From Cervus elaphus (Eukaryota > Chordata > Mammalia > Artiodactyla > Cervidae): a stretch of 64,000 nt of DNA. The translations under genes and the position numbers were made by a program. Location: assembly GCF_910594005.1 (NCBI RefSeq), contig NC_057834.1, forward strand, positions 43,494,537 to 43,558,536, read 5' to 3'. Position 1 is the stretch's first letter. Each line of letters opens with the position of its first letter. The notes below the pieces were generated by a model. That model saw only the letters and a program-made list of their open reading frames with translations, was not told the DNA's origin and did no database searches. Shown here piece by piece: positions 45,271 to 56,624 of the stretch.

Positions 45271-46055
45271 TGAGGCATTTCTGGCTGTTTTCTGATATCA
45301 TGTTGATGAATTCACACTGTCATAGAGTAAATTAGTGCCTTTGCTGAATTCCCTACTGTCTTTATTCAAACCACTGTTTTCTCGGGCATTTATTCTCAGA
45401 ATCATCTCTGAGCTTTTATTCATTCAATGATTCCCGAGTGCCTCCTCTAGTTATCAAGTTTGACTCCCCTAAACTCTCCTTTATCTCTCCACCCTCTGGT
45501 TCTTTCAGACTCTAGTGCTCAGCAATTATCTGAACAGAGTACGCCTTGCTACTTCAGTTCACACATCTGTTTGTCTTTTAGTTTTTAGTCTTTTAGTACA
45601 CCCTCTGACATTTTTTGTAATTGCCCTCCCCCATGCATGAAATTTTAATATCACCAATATGCTATTGTATCTGTATACATACTATGGCCCTTTGGAAGGA
45701 CACAAACAATTTAACATCTAAGATTCTCATCCCTGTATCAATTTTTGACTTCTTGGGAGGGGGCAATACTACTCCCATTGACAATGCAGGCTCTAGACCA
45801 TGGGGCCTTAATGTTTGTAGGCCATGGGACAGTCCTTTGAGAATATGACAAAAACTCTGGACCCTACCCAAGAAAAAAATGCATGCATGCATATTTACCC
45901 AATATCCTGAAGCAAAAATTCCAGAAGATTCATGGATCCCAATCTAACTATCTCTGCACTAAACTGAATCCCTTAAGAATTCTTAATCATTTTCATTCTA
46001 TTAATCTGTGTCCCCTGAGAGTGTTGAAAGCTGCCTAATATATATAATAATTGTA

Positions 46056-46270
46056 AAAATGGTGGTGGTGGTTTAGTTGTTAATTCATGTCCAACTCCTG
46101 TGTTCCCATGGACTGTAACCTGCCATGGGATTTCCATGGGATTCCCCAAGCAGGAATACTGAAGTGGGTTACCATTTCCTTCTCCAGGGGATCTTCCTGA
46201 TCCAGGGATTGAACCCTAGTCTCCATCATTGCAGGCAAATTCTTTACTGACTGAGCCACTAGGGAAGTTC
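46056..46270 (-). mobile_element. Bov-tA SINE
   Basis: Reverse Bov-tA from TTGTTAATTCATGTCCAACTC to CTGAGCCACTAGGGAAG. More diverged than the other copies, so likely one of the older insertions. Confidence 0.85.
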
Positions 46271-46280
46271 CAACTGTAAG

Positions 46281-46500
46281 AATAATAATAGCTAACATTT
46301 ACTGAACTCTTACTACATGCCAGGTACTGAACTGTTTTATATGCACTATCTCAATTAATCCTTAAAACAATGCCTTAGATAGATTTTACTTTTACGATTT
46401 TTAGATTTTGCTTTTACACCAATTTTAAGATGGGGAAGCTGACATTAAGTTCCTTGACCAAGATCACATGCTAAGAAGTGGTAGATGTAGTAAATGAAAT
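46281..46500 (+). repeat. MIR SINE relic cut by the BovB element
   Basis: TAGCTAACATTTACTGAAC, TACTACATGCCAGGTAC, TCAATTAATCCTTAAAACAA and CTTGACCAAGATCACATGC are in MIR order. The MIR 3' end is lost where the BovB begins. Confidence 0.75.
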
Positions 46501-46517
46501 AAGATCTGTCTGTATGC

Positions 46518-47484
46518 AGGTCAAGAAGCAACAATTAGAACTGGACATGGAAGAACAGACTGGTTCCAAATAGGAAAAGGAGTACGTCAAGGCTGTATAT
46601 TGTCACCCTGCTTATTTAACTTATATGCAGAGTACATCATGAGAAATGCTGGGCTGGAAGAAGTACAAGCTGGAATCAAGATTGCCGGGAGAAATATCAA
46701 TAACCTCAGATACCCAAATGACATCACCCTTATGGCAGAAAGTGAAGAAGAACTAAAGAGCCTCTTGATGAAAGTGAGAGGAGAGTGAAAAAGTTGGCTT
46801 AAAGCTCAACATTCAGAAAACTAAGATCATGGCATCTGGTCCCATCATTTCATGGCAAATAGATGGGGAACAGTGGGTTGACTTTATTTTTCTGGGCTCC
46901 AAAATCACTGCAGATGGTGATTGCAGCCATGAAATGAAAAGATACTCCTTGGAAGGAAAGTTATGACCAATCTAGACAGCATATTAAAAAGCAGAGACAT
47001 TACTTTGTCAACAAAGGTCGGTCTAGTCAAGGCTATGGTTTTTCCAGTGGTCATGTATGGATGTGAGAGTTGGACTATAAAGAAAGCTGAATGCCGAAGA
47101 ATTGATGCTTTTGAACTGTGGTACTGGAGAAGACTCTTGAGAGTCCCTTGGACTGCAAGTAGATTGAACCAGTCCATCCTAAAGGAGATCAGTCTTGGGT
47201 GTTCATTGGAAGGACTGATGTTGAAGCTGAAACTCCAATACTTTGGCCACCTGATGCGAAGAGCTGACTCATTTGAAAAGACCCTGATGCTGGGAAAGAT
47301 TGAAGGGAGGAGGAGGAGGGGACAACAGAGGATGAGATGGTTGGATGGCATCACCAACTTGATGGACACGGGTTTGGGTAGACTCCGGGAGTTGGTGATG
47401 GACAGGGAGGCCTGGTGTGCTGTGGTTCAGGGGGTCGCAAAGCATTGGACACGACTGAGCGACTGAACTGAACTGAACTGAACT
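46518..47484 (+). mobile_element. RTE-BovB LINE 3' fragment with inactive reverse transcriptase
   Basis: About 970 bp of BovB. It includes the RT palm (CQGCILSPCLFNLYAEYIM-like region), then a frameshift near 46,780. The remaining C-terminal part is open (166 codons before the end). The catalytic YADD box reads YPND here, so a metal-binding Asp is lost. It ends in GACTGAACTGAACTGAACTG, the RTE terminal repeat. Clearly dead on two counts. Confidence 0.93.
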
Positions 47485-47794
47485 TCGTAGCCAATTGCTT
47501 AGTCACATTATACGATTGTATTTACTGAATAAATACTTGTTGAATGAATGTTTTGCTTTGTGACTTATTGGCTTTCTATATAAGCTATCCCCTCTCTAAT
47601 TGGATTAAAAGTTCCTTGGGGATAGGAATTTTGATGCTTCACTTGTTAGCATCTCTCACTGGAACTTTATGGTATCTTAGAGAGGCTGTTATTGACCCTC
47701 TTATATCCCTCTTTATGCTCCCCATCCTGACAATCTCATGTGTGTGAAGTGGAGGTGGGTGCCTGGTGTTGAGGAGTAGTCAATATTAAAAAAT

Positions 47795-47912
47795 ATTTTT
47801 TTGGCATGCTATGTGCTTGGCATGCAGGATCTTTAGTTCCCAACCAAGGATAAATTCATGGCCCCTGCGGTGGCAGTGCAGAGTCTTAACCACTGGACCA
47901 CCAGGGAAGTCC
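47795..47912 (-). mobile_element. CHR-type SINE fragment
   Basis: Reverse CHR with GGATCTTTAGTTCCCAACCAAGG and CTTAACCACTGGACCACCAGG. Confidence 0.8.
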
Positions 47913-47984
47913 TGAAGAAGAGCCAATTTGATGGGTAAGTGGTGAAAGAAGTTACACAAGAAAGTAGTATAAGGTCGTGATTAA

Positions 47985-48245
47985 AAACCTTGGAAAGCTC
48001 TGAAACCCAGAGCTATCAAGCCAGAGACCTATATACTGTGTGAACCTACATATATGAAGCTCTAGAACAGACAAGTCTATGGTGACAGAAAGGAGATCAG
48101 TGGTTGCCAAGGATAGGGAAATTAACTTCAGAATGGCCCAAGGGAACATTTAGGGGCAATGTTCTTTATCTTGATCAGAAGGATGCTTACAGGGAAATAT
48201 ACATTTGTTAAAACACATGGAACTATACACCTAAGATGGATACAA
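47985..48245 (+). mobile_element. L1 3'UTR fragment
   Basis: TATATGAAGCTCTAGAACAG, AGTGGTTGCCAAGGATAGGG and ACATGGAACTATACACCTAAG belong to the L1 3'UTR. Confidence 0.7.
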
Positions 48246-48565
48246 AGAACTCTGCATCTATACTGCCTTTGTTCAAATCCTAGTTTTGCCATTTCTGAGT
48301 TGTGTGATTAATCAAGTTACTACTTAACTAATCAGTGCCTCAATGTCATCTGTAAATGGTGATCATTTCATAGGTTAATAGGGGTGAGTTAATTGTTGTA
48401 AAGTGGTCAGAAAAGTGCCCAAGTCAGGTAATTCCTCTAACAATGTCAGCCATCATTACTATACACCCATTTATCACCTCCTGCTCCATAGTCTTATTTC
48501 CCACACCCAACATAGGCCATTTGTGGAGAAGAGTGGTCTGAGGGGTAGGAACAAGTCTAGACTAA

Positions 48566-48765
48566 AAGACTTCCCTGGTAGTCCTGTAGCTTAGACTCTG
48601 TACTCCCAGTGCAGAGGGCCCGAGGTTCAATCCCAGGTCAGGAACTAGATCCCACATGCCGCAACTAAAAGTTCACATGCCACAACTAAAGATCCCGCAT
48701 GCTGCAACGAAGATCTAAGATCCCGCATGCCGCAAATAAGACTCGGCACAGCTAAATAAATAAAT
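48566..48765 (+). mobile_element. CHR-type SINE
   Basis: GACTTCCCTGGTAGTCCTG, GGTTCAATCCCAGGTCAGG and repeated GCAACTAAAGATCCC-type units, ending in AAATAAATAAATC. Confidence 0.85.
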
Positions 48766-48835
48766 CAGAGATAAACATTAAAAAAGAAAGACACACACAA
48801 AAATCTTCAATATTTTTACTTAAGAAATACTTAGC

Positions 48836-49040
48836 AGTAGTAGTGTTAGTCGCTCAGTCGTGTCTGACTCTCTGCAACCCCACAGACTATAACCCACCAG
48901 ACTCCTCTGCCCATTTAATTCTCCAGCAAGAATACTGGCGTGGGTTGCCATTCCCTTCTCCAGAGCATCTTCCCCACCCAGGGATCAAACTTCAGGTCTC
49001 TTGCATTGCAGGCAGATTCTTTACTGTCTGAGTTACACAG
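48836..49040 (-). mobile_element. Bov-tA SINE
   Basis: Reverse Bov-tA from GTTAGTCGCTCAGTCGTGTC to TTTACTGTCTGAGTTAC. Confidence 0.9.
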
Positions 49041-49099
49041 ATCCATAAACAAACAAAACAAATTATTTAAGTATTTCTGTTAAGTATTTCTTAAGTATT

Positions 49100-49800
49100 T
49101 TTACATATACATGTACCTTTTCCACTGCCATTTAGATTACAATGTAGCACATTCCCACCATGTGACCACTATTTTTTTTTCACTGTTTAAGTTGCTTTTT
49201 CTTGAACTTTATGTAAATGGAATCATATAGTGTGTACTCTATTTTTTGGGGGGGGGGTTGAGTCTGGCTTCTGTGCTTAGTAGTGAGAGTGCTTGTGAGA
49301 TCTTTTTATGTAGCTGTATACTACTTTATGCAGCTATATACCCATGGGGTCGCAAAGAGTCAGACACGACTCAGCGACTGAACAACAAATACAGTAGTTC
49401 AGTCTTTTAAAGTAGTATTTCCTGTATGGGTCTTCCCCACTGGTTCAGCAGTAAAGAATCCACCTACAATGCAGGAGACATGGGTTTGATCCCTGGGAAG
49501 ATTTCCTGATGGCAACCCCCTTCAGTACTTTCACCTGGAGAATCCCATGGAGAGAGACGCCTGGCGGGCTACAGTCCATGGGGTCACAAAGAGTGGGACA
49601 TGATTGAAGCGACTGAGCATGCACTCGTTTGCTATATGAATATGCCACAATTGGTTTATCCAAGTTTTACCATTCTTTGGCTGACAGACATTTGAAGTTT
49701 TTGACTATTACAGATAGAGCTGCTGTGGAAAATCTTGTACTATCTTTTTTGTAGGACATATGCACTCATTTCTCTTGGGAGAGTATTTGTTGGATCAGAT
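49100..49800 (-). mobile_element. Old L1 fragment interrupted by two Bov-tA pieces
   Basis: L1-like sequence (GTAAATGGAATCATATAGTG; later GAATATGCCACAATTGGTTT, GACAGACATTTGAAGTTTTT) flanks two nested + strand Bov-tA segments. One is a 3'-end fragment (49,343-49,386); the other is nearly full length (49,424-49,620). Confidence 0.75.
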
Positions 49801-49812
49801 TTGACTTGTTTT

Positions 49813-50330
49813 TAAAGGATCACTCTGACTGCTGAGAATAATGGGTTTTAAGTAAGCAAGATTGGAAGTAGGGGAGCCAGTTAGGCTGTTGCAGTATTGA
49901 GGTAAGAGATGATGGTGGCTTAGACTAGGGGGCAGGGGTGGAGATGTGGTTGACACAGAATATATTTTAAAGGTAGGGCCAACAAGACTTGCTGATATAG
50001 GGATAAGGGAAAGAAAGGAAACAAGGATAACTGTAAGGTTTTTGGCACCTTGGTGAAGAGATGGGAAAGAACTCATTCAGAAGTTTAAGGATATGTTAAG
50101 TTTTGAGATGCTTGTTAGATATTCATATGGTTGAATTGAGAGATGTTGAACTGACAGATGATGATTTTGAGTTTGGGCTTGGTGGAAAGGTCTGGACCTT
50201 TGGAGATAAAAATGTGGGAATTAATATCATACAGACAGCATTAAGGTCAAGGATCTACTTGAGGTGATCACAAAGAGAGTAGGTGGAAGCAGAGAAAGGC
50301 CCTGGACTGAGCCCCTAGGAAACTTAATGT
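49813..50330. repeat. Old mammalian interspersed repeat, family unassigned
   Basis: Strings GGATCACTCTGACTGCTG, GAGATGATGGTGGCTTAGAC, AAAGGTAGGGCCAACAAGAC and GGTTTTTGGCACC follow a common mammalian relic that also shows up around 2,400 and 4,000. I cannot name the family with confidence. Confidence 0.45.
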
Positions 50331-51563
50331 TAATGGACCCAGAAAAGGGGCCCATGAAGGAGTAGCTGGTGAGGTGCATGGGTCCTTGGTTCTAGGGAGA
50401 AATGATAAAGTCTTTCCTTAGAACTTGAAAAATATATCCACCCTTTCCCTCTAAGAGTACAAGATTTCTATTTTAGAAATGGATAAGTAATGGATAAGTA
50501 GAGAGTATGCAGTTACCTTAAAGAGAAGACATGGCTCCCTGCCAGCAGAATTTGGCTATGACCTAATTGAAAATATTTATATATTTAAATGAAGAATATG
50601 TCAACCTGAAGAGAAGTCAGCAGTGAATGCTAGTAAAGGGAGAGTCCCTCAGTCCCATGTCGGCACAGCCTTTCCAAGAGCCATCCTGGAAAGAGTGCTT
50701 TAACCAGCAGAGTTAGAGTAGTCCAGGAGCATTGGCAAGACTGCCCACAGCGTAGAGATGGGGGTGGAGAATCGTAGCCAAGAAGAGTTTTCTGAACCCA
50801 TTGGCACGACTTCTTGCTGGGGATGGCCAGATGCCATTAAAGATACAACTCCTCCTCTTTGGTTATATCAGTGTGCATTTATATGTTGACATTATTGTTG
50901 ACTTGGTTTAAAGGGAGAGAATGTGCTGGACATGCAGACATGCGTTTTCCTTCAGTGTGAGTGACAGTTAAATTTCTTGTTGTAAATTAACGCTTATGTA
51001 TTATGACTTTATGTTTTAGTAAATTGTAAACCTTGTTGGCACAGAACAGTATTTCCAAGATGTAGCTTTGTGAAACTCCAGAGACCCACATCTTTGTCAG
51101 TGGTAAATTCAATGCCACCTGTGAGGTTGGGGACACACAGCCTGCCAGCCCTCTTCATGTAACGTATCCCAACATTTTGAAACCTCTGTGCTTAACAGAA
51201 AAGAATCACACATTATTAAATATAAAAGAGGTCCAATGCAGCATCTACTCTAAGCCCCTCATTTTCCAGATGAGAAAACTGGGGTTCAGAGAGACAGAAA
51301 ACTTGACCAAGGGCCCACAGCTTATTGGAAGTGAGAACCCTGGTCAGTGCTCTGTCCAAATAACCCCAGGCCTTACCTTGAATAGGTAGACCCACATTCA
51401 GTATGAGCATCTCCAAAGCACCCTGCTTCCCTCATCTCTGAAGCAAATATGTTCACCAAGTGGTATGTGTTGGATCTCTAAGCCCAGGTTACTGATACAG
51501 AGGCAAAGGAAAGATAAAGGAAAGAATTAAAACCAGTTCACCTCATTCTTGCCCTGGAAGCAG

Positions 51564-51566
<3 letters not shown>
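50331..51566. other. Intergenic sequence with no recognised gene
   Basis: I see no gene and no young repeat. A short MIR-like tail (CAGATGAGAAAACTGGGGTTC) lies at about 51,265-51,350. Confidence 0.5.

Positions 51567-51602
<36 letters not shown>
51567..51602. repeat. (TG)n microsatellite
   Basis: About 18 uninterrupted GT units, likely polymorphic. Confidence 0.92.
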
Positions 51603-51605
<3 letters not shown>

Positions 51606-51672
51606 AGAGAAAGTGGGGAAGAGTACTGTGGGAGTTTTTTGGTTTTTTTTTCAGTCATTGTAACAAATACCT

Positions 51673-51880
51673 AGGGCTTCCCTGGTGGCTCAGTGGTAAA
51701 GAATCCACCTGCCAATGAAGGAGATGCAGGAGATCCCTGGGGTCAGGAAGATCTTCTGGAAAAGGAAATGGCAACCCACTCCAGTCTTGCCTGGGAAACC
51801 CCATGGACAGAGGAGCTTGGCCAGTTAGTCTATGGAGGTGATAAAGAGTAGATATGACTTACGGACTAAACAACAACAAT
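51673..51880 (+). mobile_element. Bov-tA SINE
   Basis: GGGCTTCCCTGGTGGCTCAG through the degraded tail AACAACAACAATAAG. It is the last young repeat before the SV2A promoter. Confidence 0.9.
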
Positions 51881-52129
51881 AAGAAGCAAATAATTGGAAG
51901 GGGAGATGCCCAATTGGTCATGCCCCTAAAACCCCTGCATCTTCTCCAACCTCTACTGTCACCAGCAGAACGGAGGACAAGGAGGTCTGATTGGAAATAA
52001 ATAGTCTGGACTATCTCTGGAAAGAGATAACAAGGATCCAGGAGTTTCCTTCTCCTGCAGTTCAGGATAAAAACCACATGTTGTTATTCTTGCTTCCTGA
52101 GACAGCCAGGTAAACTTGGAGTGGGAGCA

Positions 52130-52657
52130 GTCCAGATTTGGGAGTTTGGCTGGGAACAGTGAGGAAGGGAAAGGGGCGCGATTTGAAGGCAGAGCGAGTC
52201 CCTAAAATTCGTGGGTCTTCCCATTCTGGGACTGAGGCGCTGAGGAAGGGGCCGCCTCGTTCACCATCTCCCTTTCTGTCTTCCCACTCGCCTTCCTGAC
52301 ATCAGTATTACTTTCCTTAGATCCTTTAGTCTTTAACTAGGAGGGGCTGGTGTCATCTCCAGCGGCCCCTGTGACAGCCCCCCCAGCTCCCTCACCACCT
52401 CTCCCCGGAGCCCCGAGTCCCTCCCCATCCTCTTTTTTCTTCCACCCCCCACCCCCCAACAATGGTCTCTCCCGAAGCTCACTGTGCGGGGGGGCGGGGG
52501 AGGGCGGGGGGAGGGCGGAGGCGGGGCCGGAGCCTGTGGGGGGGCAGGTCTGCATTGCTGCTTCCCCCGGTACCCAGAGCAGACGCCGCTGCCGCCTGCC
52601 CCGCTGCCGGGACCCCCGCCCTCACCCGGACTCCCTTATCTGGGGGACTCAGCCCAG
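52130..52657 (+). promoter_or_regulatory. SV2A: SV2A promoter and noncoding exon 1
   Basis: The sequence becomes GC-rich from about 52,180. It holds G-runs and GC-box-like GGGGCGGGG blocks at 52,490-52,550 and ends in a clean donor, CAG|GTGAGA, at 52,657/52,658. That donor matches an acceptor at 56,279 (TTTTTCTAG) ahead of the coding exon, so a noncoding exon 1 ending here is inferred. The transcription start is not resolved. I looked for an RE1/NRSF site, expected for a neuronal gene, and did not see a convincing one. Confidence 0.6.
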
Positions 52658-53085
52658 GTGAGACCCCTCTCTCAGTTTCTCAGCTTCACCCCGCCCCGGG
52701 GCAGAAGCAGCCTCGCCTTGCCTTGCAGCCATTTTATCCTCCGATGCTTTGCTTGTGGGGAGGGTGACCGTCCCTCATCAGGGGTGAGGGGATTGCTGGT
52801 GGTTTGAATGGACATTTATGGCGGTTGCTGTGCTGATCAGAGAAGGAAATATATATATATATATTTATACATATGTATGGAGGAGGGGTGTTTTTCTCTA
52901 CCTTAACCAAGTCCATACTACTCTCCTCAGATTTTAACGGGGGTGGGGGCTTGTAAGGTGGAATAGGGTTCCCTCAAACTCCAATTCCCAACTCATCTTC
53001 CCCGCCTCCCCCCGCACCGCGTGATAGATGACCTTGGCTGGGGCGGGAGAATATACGCTGCCTCAGTCTGTGCGCCTGGACTTGG

Positions 53086-53290
53086 GTTGCGGGGTGGGGG
53101 GGGGCGGTTGGGTTTGTGGGGGGTGTGTGGGGGGGTTGGTGGAGGAAGGGCAGATGAAGGAGGGAAGGAAGGGAATGGTGAACGGAAGTGTTGGGTAGAT
53201 AGAGGTGGTGAACAACCAGGCTTGGGGGCACGGTTGGGGGTGGGGCTGGAGGCAGGCAGTCGCTCCGGGGCGGGGGGGGGGGGGGGGGGG
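53086..53290 (+). repeat. G-rich tract with 19-base poly-G run in SV2A intron 1
   Basis: Multiple G-runs of four or more (GGGGTGGGGGGGGGCGG and similar) are followed by 19 consecutive G at 53,272-53,290. The spacing permits G-quadruplex folding on the non-template strand, about 450-600 nt after exon 1. Confidence 0.85.
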
Positions 53291-54511
53291 TGTTGAGTGC
53301 TGATGGGCACCAGTCCAGCAGCAGAATCTAGGGTGAGGGGAGGCGCTGGGAGAATGGGTTCAGTTAGTTCTAGGGGCTCCGCTCTTATACCAGAGTAGGG
53401 CAGGATGGGGAGGGTCGCCGCGGATGCTGGCAGGGGCGGTCTCTATGCCTGTACGCGTGAAGGTCTCCCCTTGCATTCTGGTTCCTGCCTCTCCGAATTC
53501 CTCCTTGGACGTTCTCGGCTGACACCTTGATCTTTTCCCGTCAGAAGTGTGGAGACTCCATCTTCCAAACCGTAGGGTAGCATGAAGGCAGGGGTGGTGC
53601 AGCCTTGGCTGTCCTGGGGTGGGGATCGAGGCTCAATTACCCAGCAGTGATAGGGAGGGTGCTCCAGCACCTCTCTCCCCCACATCCATGGATGTTTTGG
53701 TAAGTGATTGTTTCTAACGACCTTGTCACCTGGGCTAGGGTGGGTTGGGAAATCCAGGTGGCTTCTAAAGTCAGGGGCTTTGATGGAGGTGAGGGGTTCT
53801 GGACTTCCCCACCCCACAACCAATCCTGGGCTGAGTTATCCTGAGAGGAAGCCTTTGCTCAGAGTCTTCCGCCTCCCCCCACCCTCTGAAGAAAATCTCC
53901 CGGGCATGTTTTCCCATCAGGTGAAGACAGCCGACCTTAAAGGGCCCTGTAACCCTGAATCTTGTCTCCTTTAACCTCTACCTCTCTGAGTCTGTCTCCC
54001 TCCCACAAGCTTAGCCACCCTGTGCTGCTTTGGGGGCTAAAAATAGCACCACTTCCTCACCGGCTTGAAGAATTTGTGTTCCTTCTCTCCCTCCTGACCT
54101 CCTGGGTTTGTTGGCCCTGGGGGAGCTGGCTGTTGAGCCATCACATCCTGCTGTGGCTCTGGGGCCCTTCTGTACCCTTCCCGTTCCTCTCAGGGGTGAA
54201 GAGTGTAAACAAACGCAGGGCATGGCTCCTGCTGGGTCCATCTGCCTGCGTCAGGGTTTGGGTGGAGATCCTAATTGGGAAGGAAAGGTGAGGCAAGCAA
54301 ATTGCATGCAGAAAGGGGATCCCACTGTTCCCTCTCTTTAATGGGGGATGGTTTGGGCCTTGAACCACAAGGAAAGGAGGTGACATAGGGGTCACTGGTT
54401 CTGGGTATCGTGGTCCACTGCTCACATCTGACCTGAGGGGGTAGGGCTCTGCTTTGCCAGTGCTTCTTTCTGAACTACATAGCATTACTTACCCTTTCTG
54501 CCTGGGCCACT

Positions 54512-54550
54512 GTGTGTGTGTGTGCGTGTGTGTGTAAGTGTATGTGTGAC
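54512..54550. repeat. (TG)n microsatellite, imperfect
   Basis: Short GT-rich run with a GC interruption in SV2A intron 1. Confidence 0.8.
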
Positions 54551-55259
54551 ATTTAATGAAGGCCCTGGATGGGTGGGAACAGAATGAAGCAGGATATTTT
54601 TAGGGGAATGCTCTCTGATCAGAATCTAGTCCTGCTTCCTCTGCTTCTATGAAGGAAGAGGAGCTTCTCCCATGCTTGCCTCTGGAGGATGTCTTTTGTG
54701 GGGGAGGGGAGGTCCAAGCCCCCTTCATTCTATATCAGCTCCTACGCAATGCGGTATTTATGGACTCTCTTTTCCTTGACTCCTGGAGGAGGAGCAGAAA
54801 GGATTAAGGGGGATTAGAAAGGGAGGCCATGGAGGAAGGAGGTACAACTATAGACCTTAGACGCCCATGTTGGAAATGTATGTGTTTGATTTTCCAACCC
54901 TACCCCCGCCAGTGAAAGGGGGTCCATTTATGACATCCTGAAGGAAGGTGGCAAGCCAGTCATCACCTCTTTTTTAGAGTTTGGTCTGCCCTTTTTCCGC
55001 ATGATCTCAGATTCCAGGTCTCCCTTTTTGCGAGTCTTACATTGTTTGTCTGGAGCATACAATATGGGTCCAGCTGCTGGCATTTGCTTGAAAACAGACA
55101 GAGGGGTCTTGGGACTCTGTATTGGGAGGTTACAACAGCATCCAAATGTGACCCCCCCTGCTTTGCCCTTGCTGCTTCTTTCACAGTTTTCAATCTAATA
55201 GGAAGCAAAGAAACTAATAGAAGGTCTGTTGTGAGATTAAATTATCACATCAACTTGGA

Positions 55260-55755
55260 GAAATAGAGATTATTATCCCCAGTTTAAATATAAGGACTCT
55301 GAGGCTTAGAGGTGTTCAGGAACCTGCTCAAGATCAGTTAGTAAATGGCAGAGCTGGAATTTCAATTTATGTCATCTGATTGTCATGCGCTTTGCACTGA
55401 ACCAGCTCTCCTTGCCAGTATCCCTTTCTGCCATTCACCCTAAAGAGCATCCACAGGTGGCTTTTGTTCTAATGTCTTGTGAGGGAGTGGAGGTCATCTT
55501 ACCACATCACTATCACCATGAAGAGTAATAACTAATATTTATTCATCAGTTGTTATGTGCCAGGCACTATGGTAAAGAGCTTATACTTATTATGTTATTT
55601 AATCCTTACTTCCCCCTCTTAAATGAGAGGGAACTAATGCTTTGAGGATCAGAGACATGCTCATGGTCACTTAGTAAGCTTTTGAAGCAGGAAGTCAAAT
55701 CTAAGTCTGTCTGACTCTGGAAGCTGAGCTTTCACCCACTGAGCTATGTTGGGAG
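55260..55755 (+). repeat. Two MIR SINE relics in tandem
   Basis: The first (about 55,265-55,430) has GATTATTATCCCCAGTTTAA and TAGTAAATGGCAGAGCTGG. The second (about 55,520-55,755) has TTATGTGCCAGGCACTATGG and TTATTTAATCCTTACTTCC. Both in SV2A intron 1. Confidence 0.75.
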
Positions 55756-56279
55756 AAGATTCCACCTTATGAAGCCTACAAACATGGAACCTGAGGAAGG
55801 ACCATGAAAGTCCCATCTTCAGATGCCATCAGTGGTCTGAAGGCAACAGATTGAAGGATTCAGTTGTCCTTCTATAGGTTCCCCCCAAGCTCTGCTCCCA
55901 GTAAGAAACCCAGACCAGACTAGAGAAGGGACTTTTGGTTTCTCTATTTCCTCTTTTATCCTTGGCAGACGGTGGTAAAGCAAAGGTCTGATCTTGAAGT
56001 GGGGCCAGGGATCAGGAGATGGGCTCGGGTAGGTGATCGTGACTTTGGAGCAAATCCCATGGGTCTAGTCTCCAAGGTCAAAGTAAGGGACGTATACTGA
56101 ATGGCCCATAGCAGGCCCAGACAGTCATCCTTTTTTCCTGAGGTGGGCTTGAGGCCAGCAGGCCATCTCTGTAACACAAGGCCCAGGTGGGGCTCTGGGT
56201 CGGCAGGAGCTCTATATTGGCCTTCTTCAGTGTTTTAAACCTCACAACCTCCTTTTTTCTCCCTCTTATCTTTTTCTAG

Positions 56280-56624
56280 ATCTCCAGAGGCTCCTGGAAG
56301 AGAAGTGGCAGCTTTTTCTGAGTTATCCTGGCTCCCCAGCTTAGCCTCCCCAACCTGGCTCCCCCTCCCCTCCCGGTCCCCCCGGTCCCCCTCTTCCTTC
56401 CCAATGCACCCAACTGAACTGGGTGTGGGCCAAAGCTCTTCCCTCCCTTCCCCTCCTAGACACTCACTGGCCAGATCCTATATTCTATTCTGTGCCCAGA
56501 GTTACTCAAACACACTTTATCTAAGTAACTCCGGGAAGTGGTCTTTCTGACTCCACGAGCCTTTGCGCAGAATCAAAATAAGGAAGGCGGGGGAGATTCA
56601 GTGAGGTAGTCCCAAAGCCCCATC
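56280..56624 (+). other. SV2A: SV2A 5'UTR portion of exon 2
   Basis: A long pyrimidine tract ends in CTAG at 56,279. The following 345 nt lead to the SV2A ATG. This leader is C/T-rich and contains an upstream ATG at 56,305 opening an 81-codon frame in a different register, which could act as an upstream ORF. Confidence 0.65.

Noticed and set aside
46963..47466. A 167-codon + strand ORF that looks gene-like
   Set aside because: It is the C-terminal remainder of BovB reverse transcriptase, ending in the element's own 3' repeat, and not a host gene.
52350..53310. Several 100-codon frames on both strands near the SV2A promoter
   Set aside because: Low-complexity Pro/Gly/Arg translations of a G-rich region, with no conserved motif.
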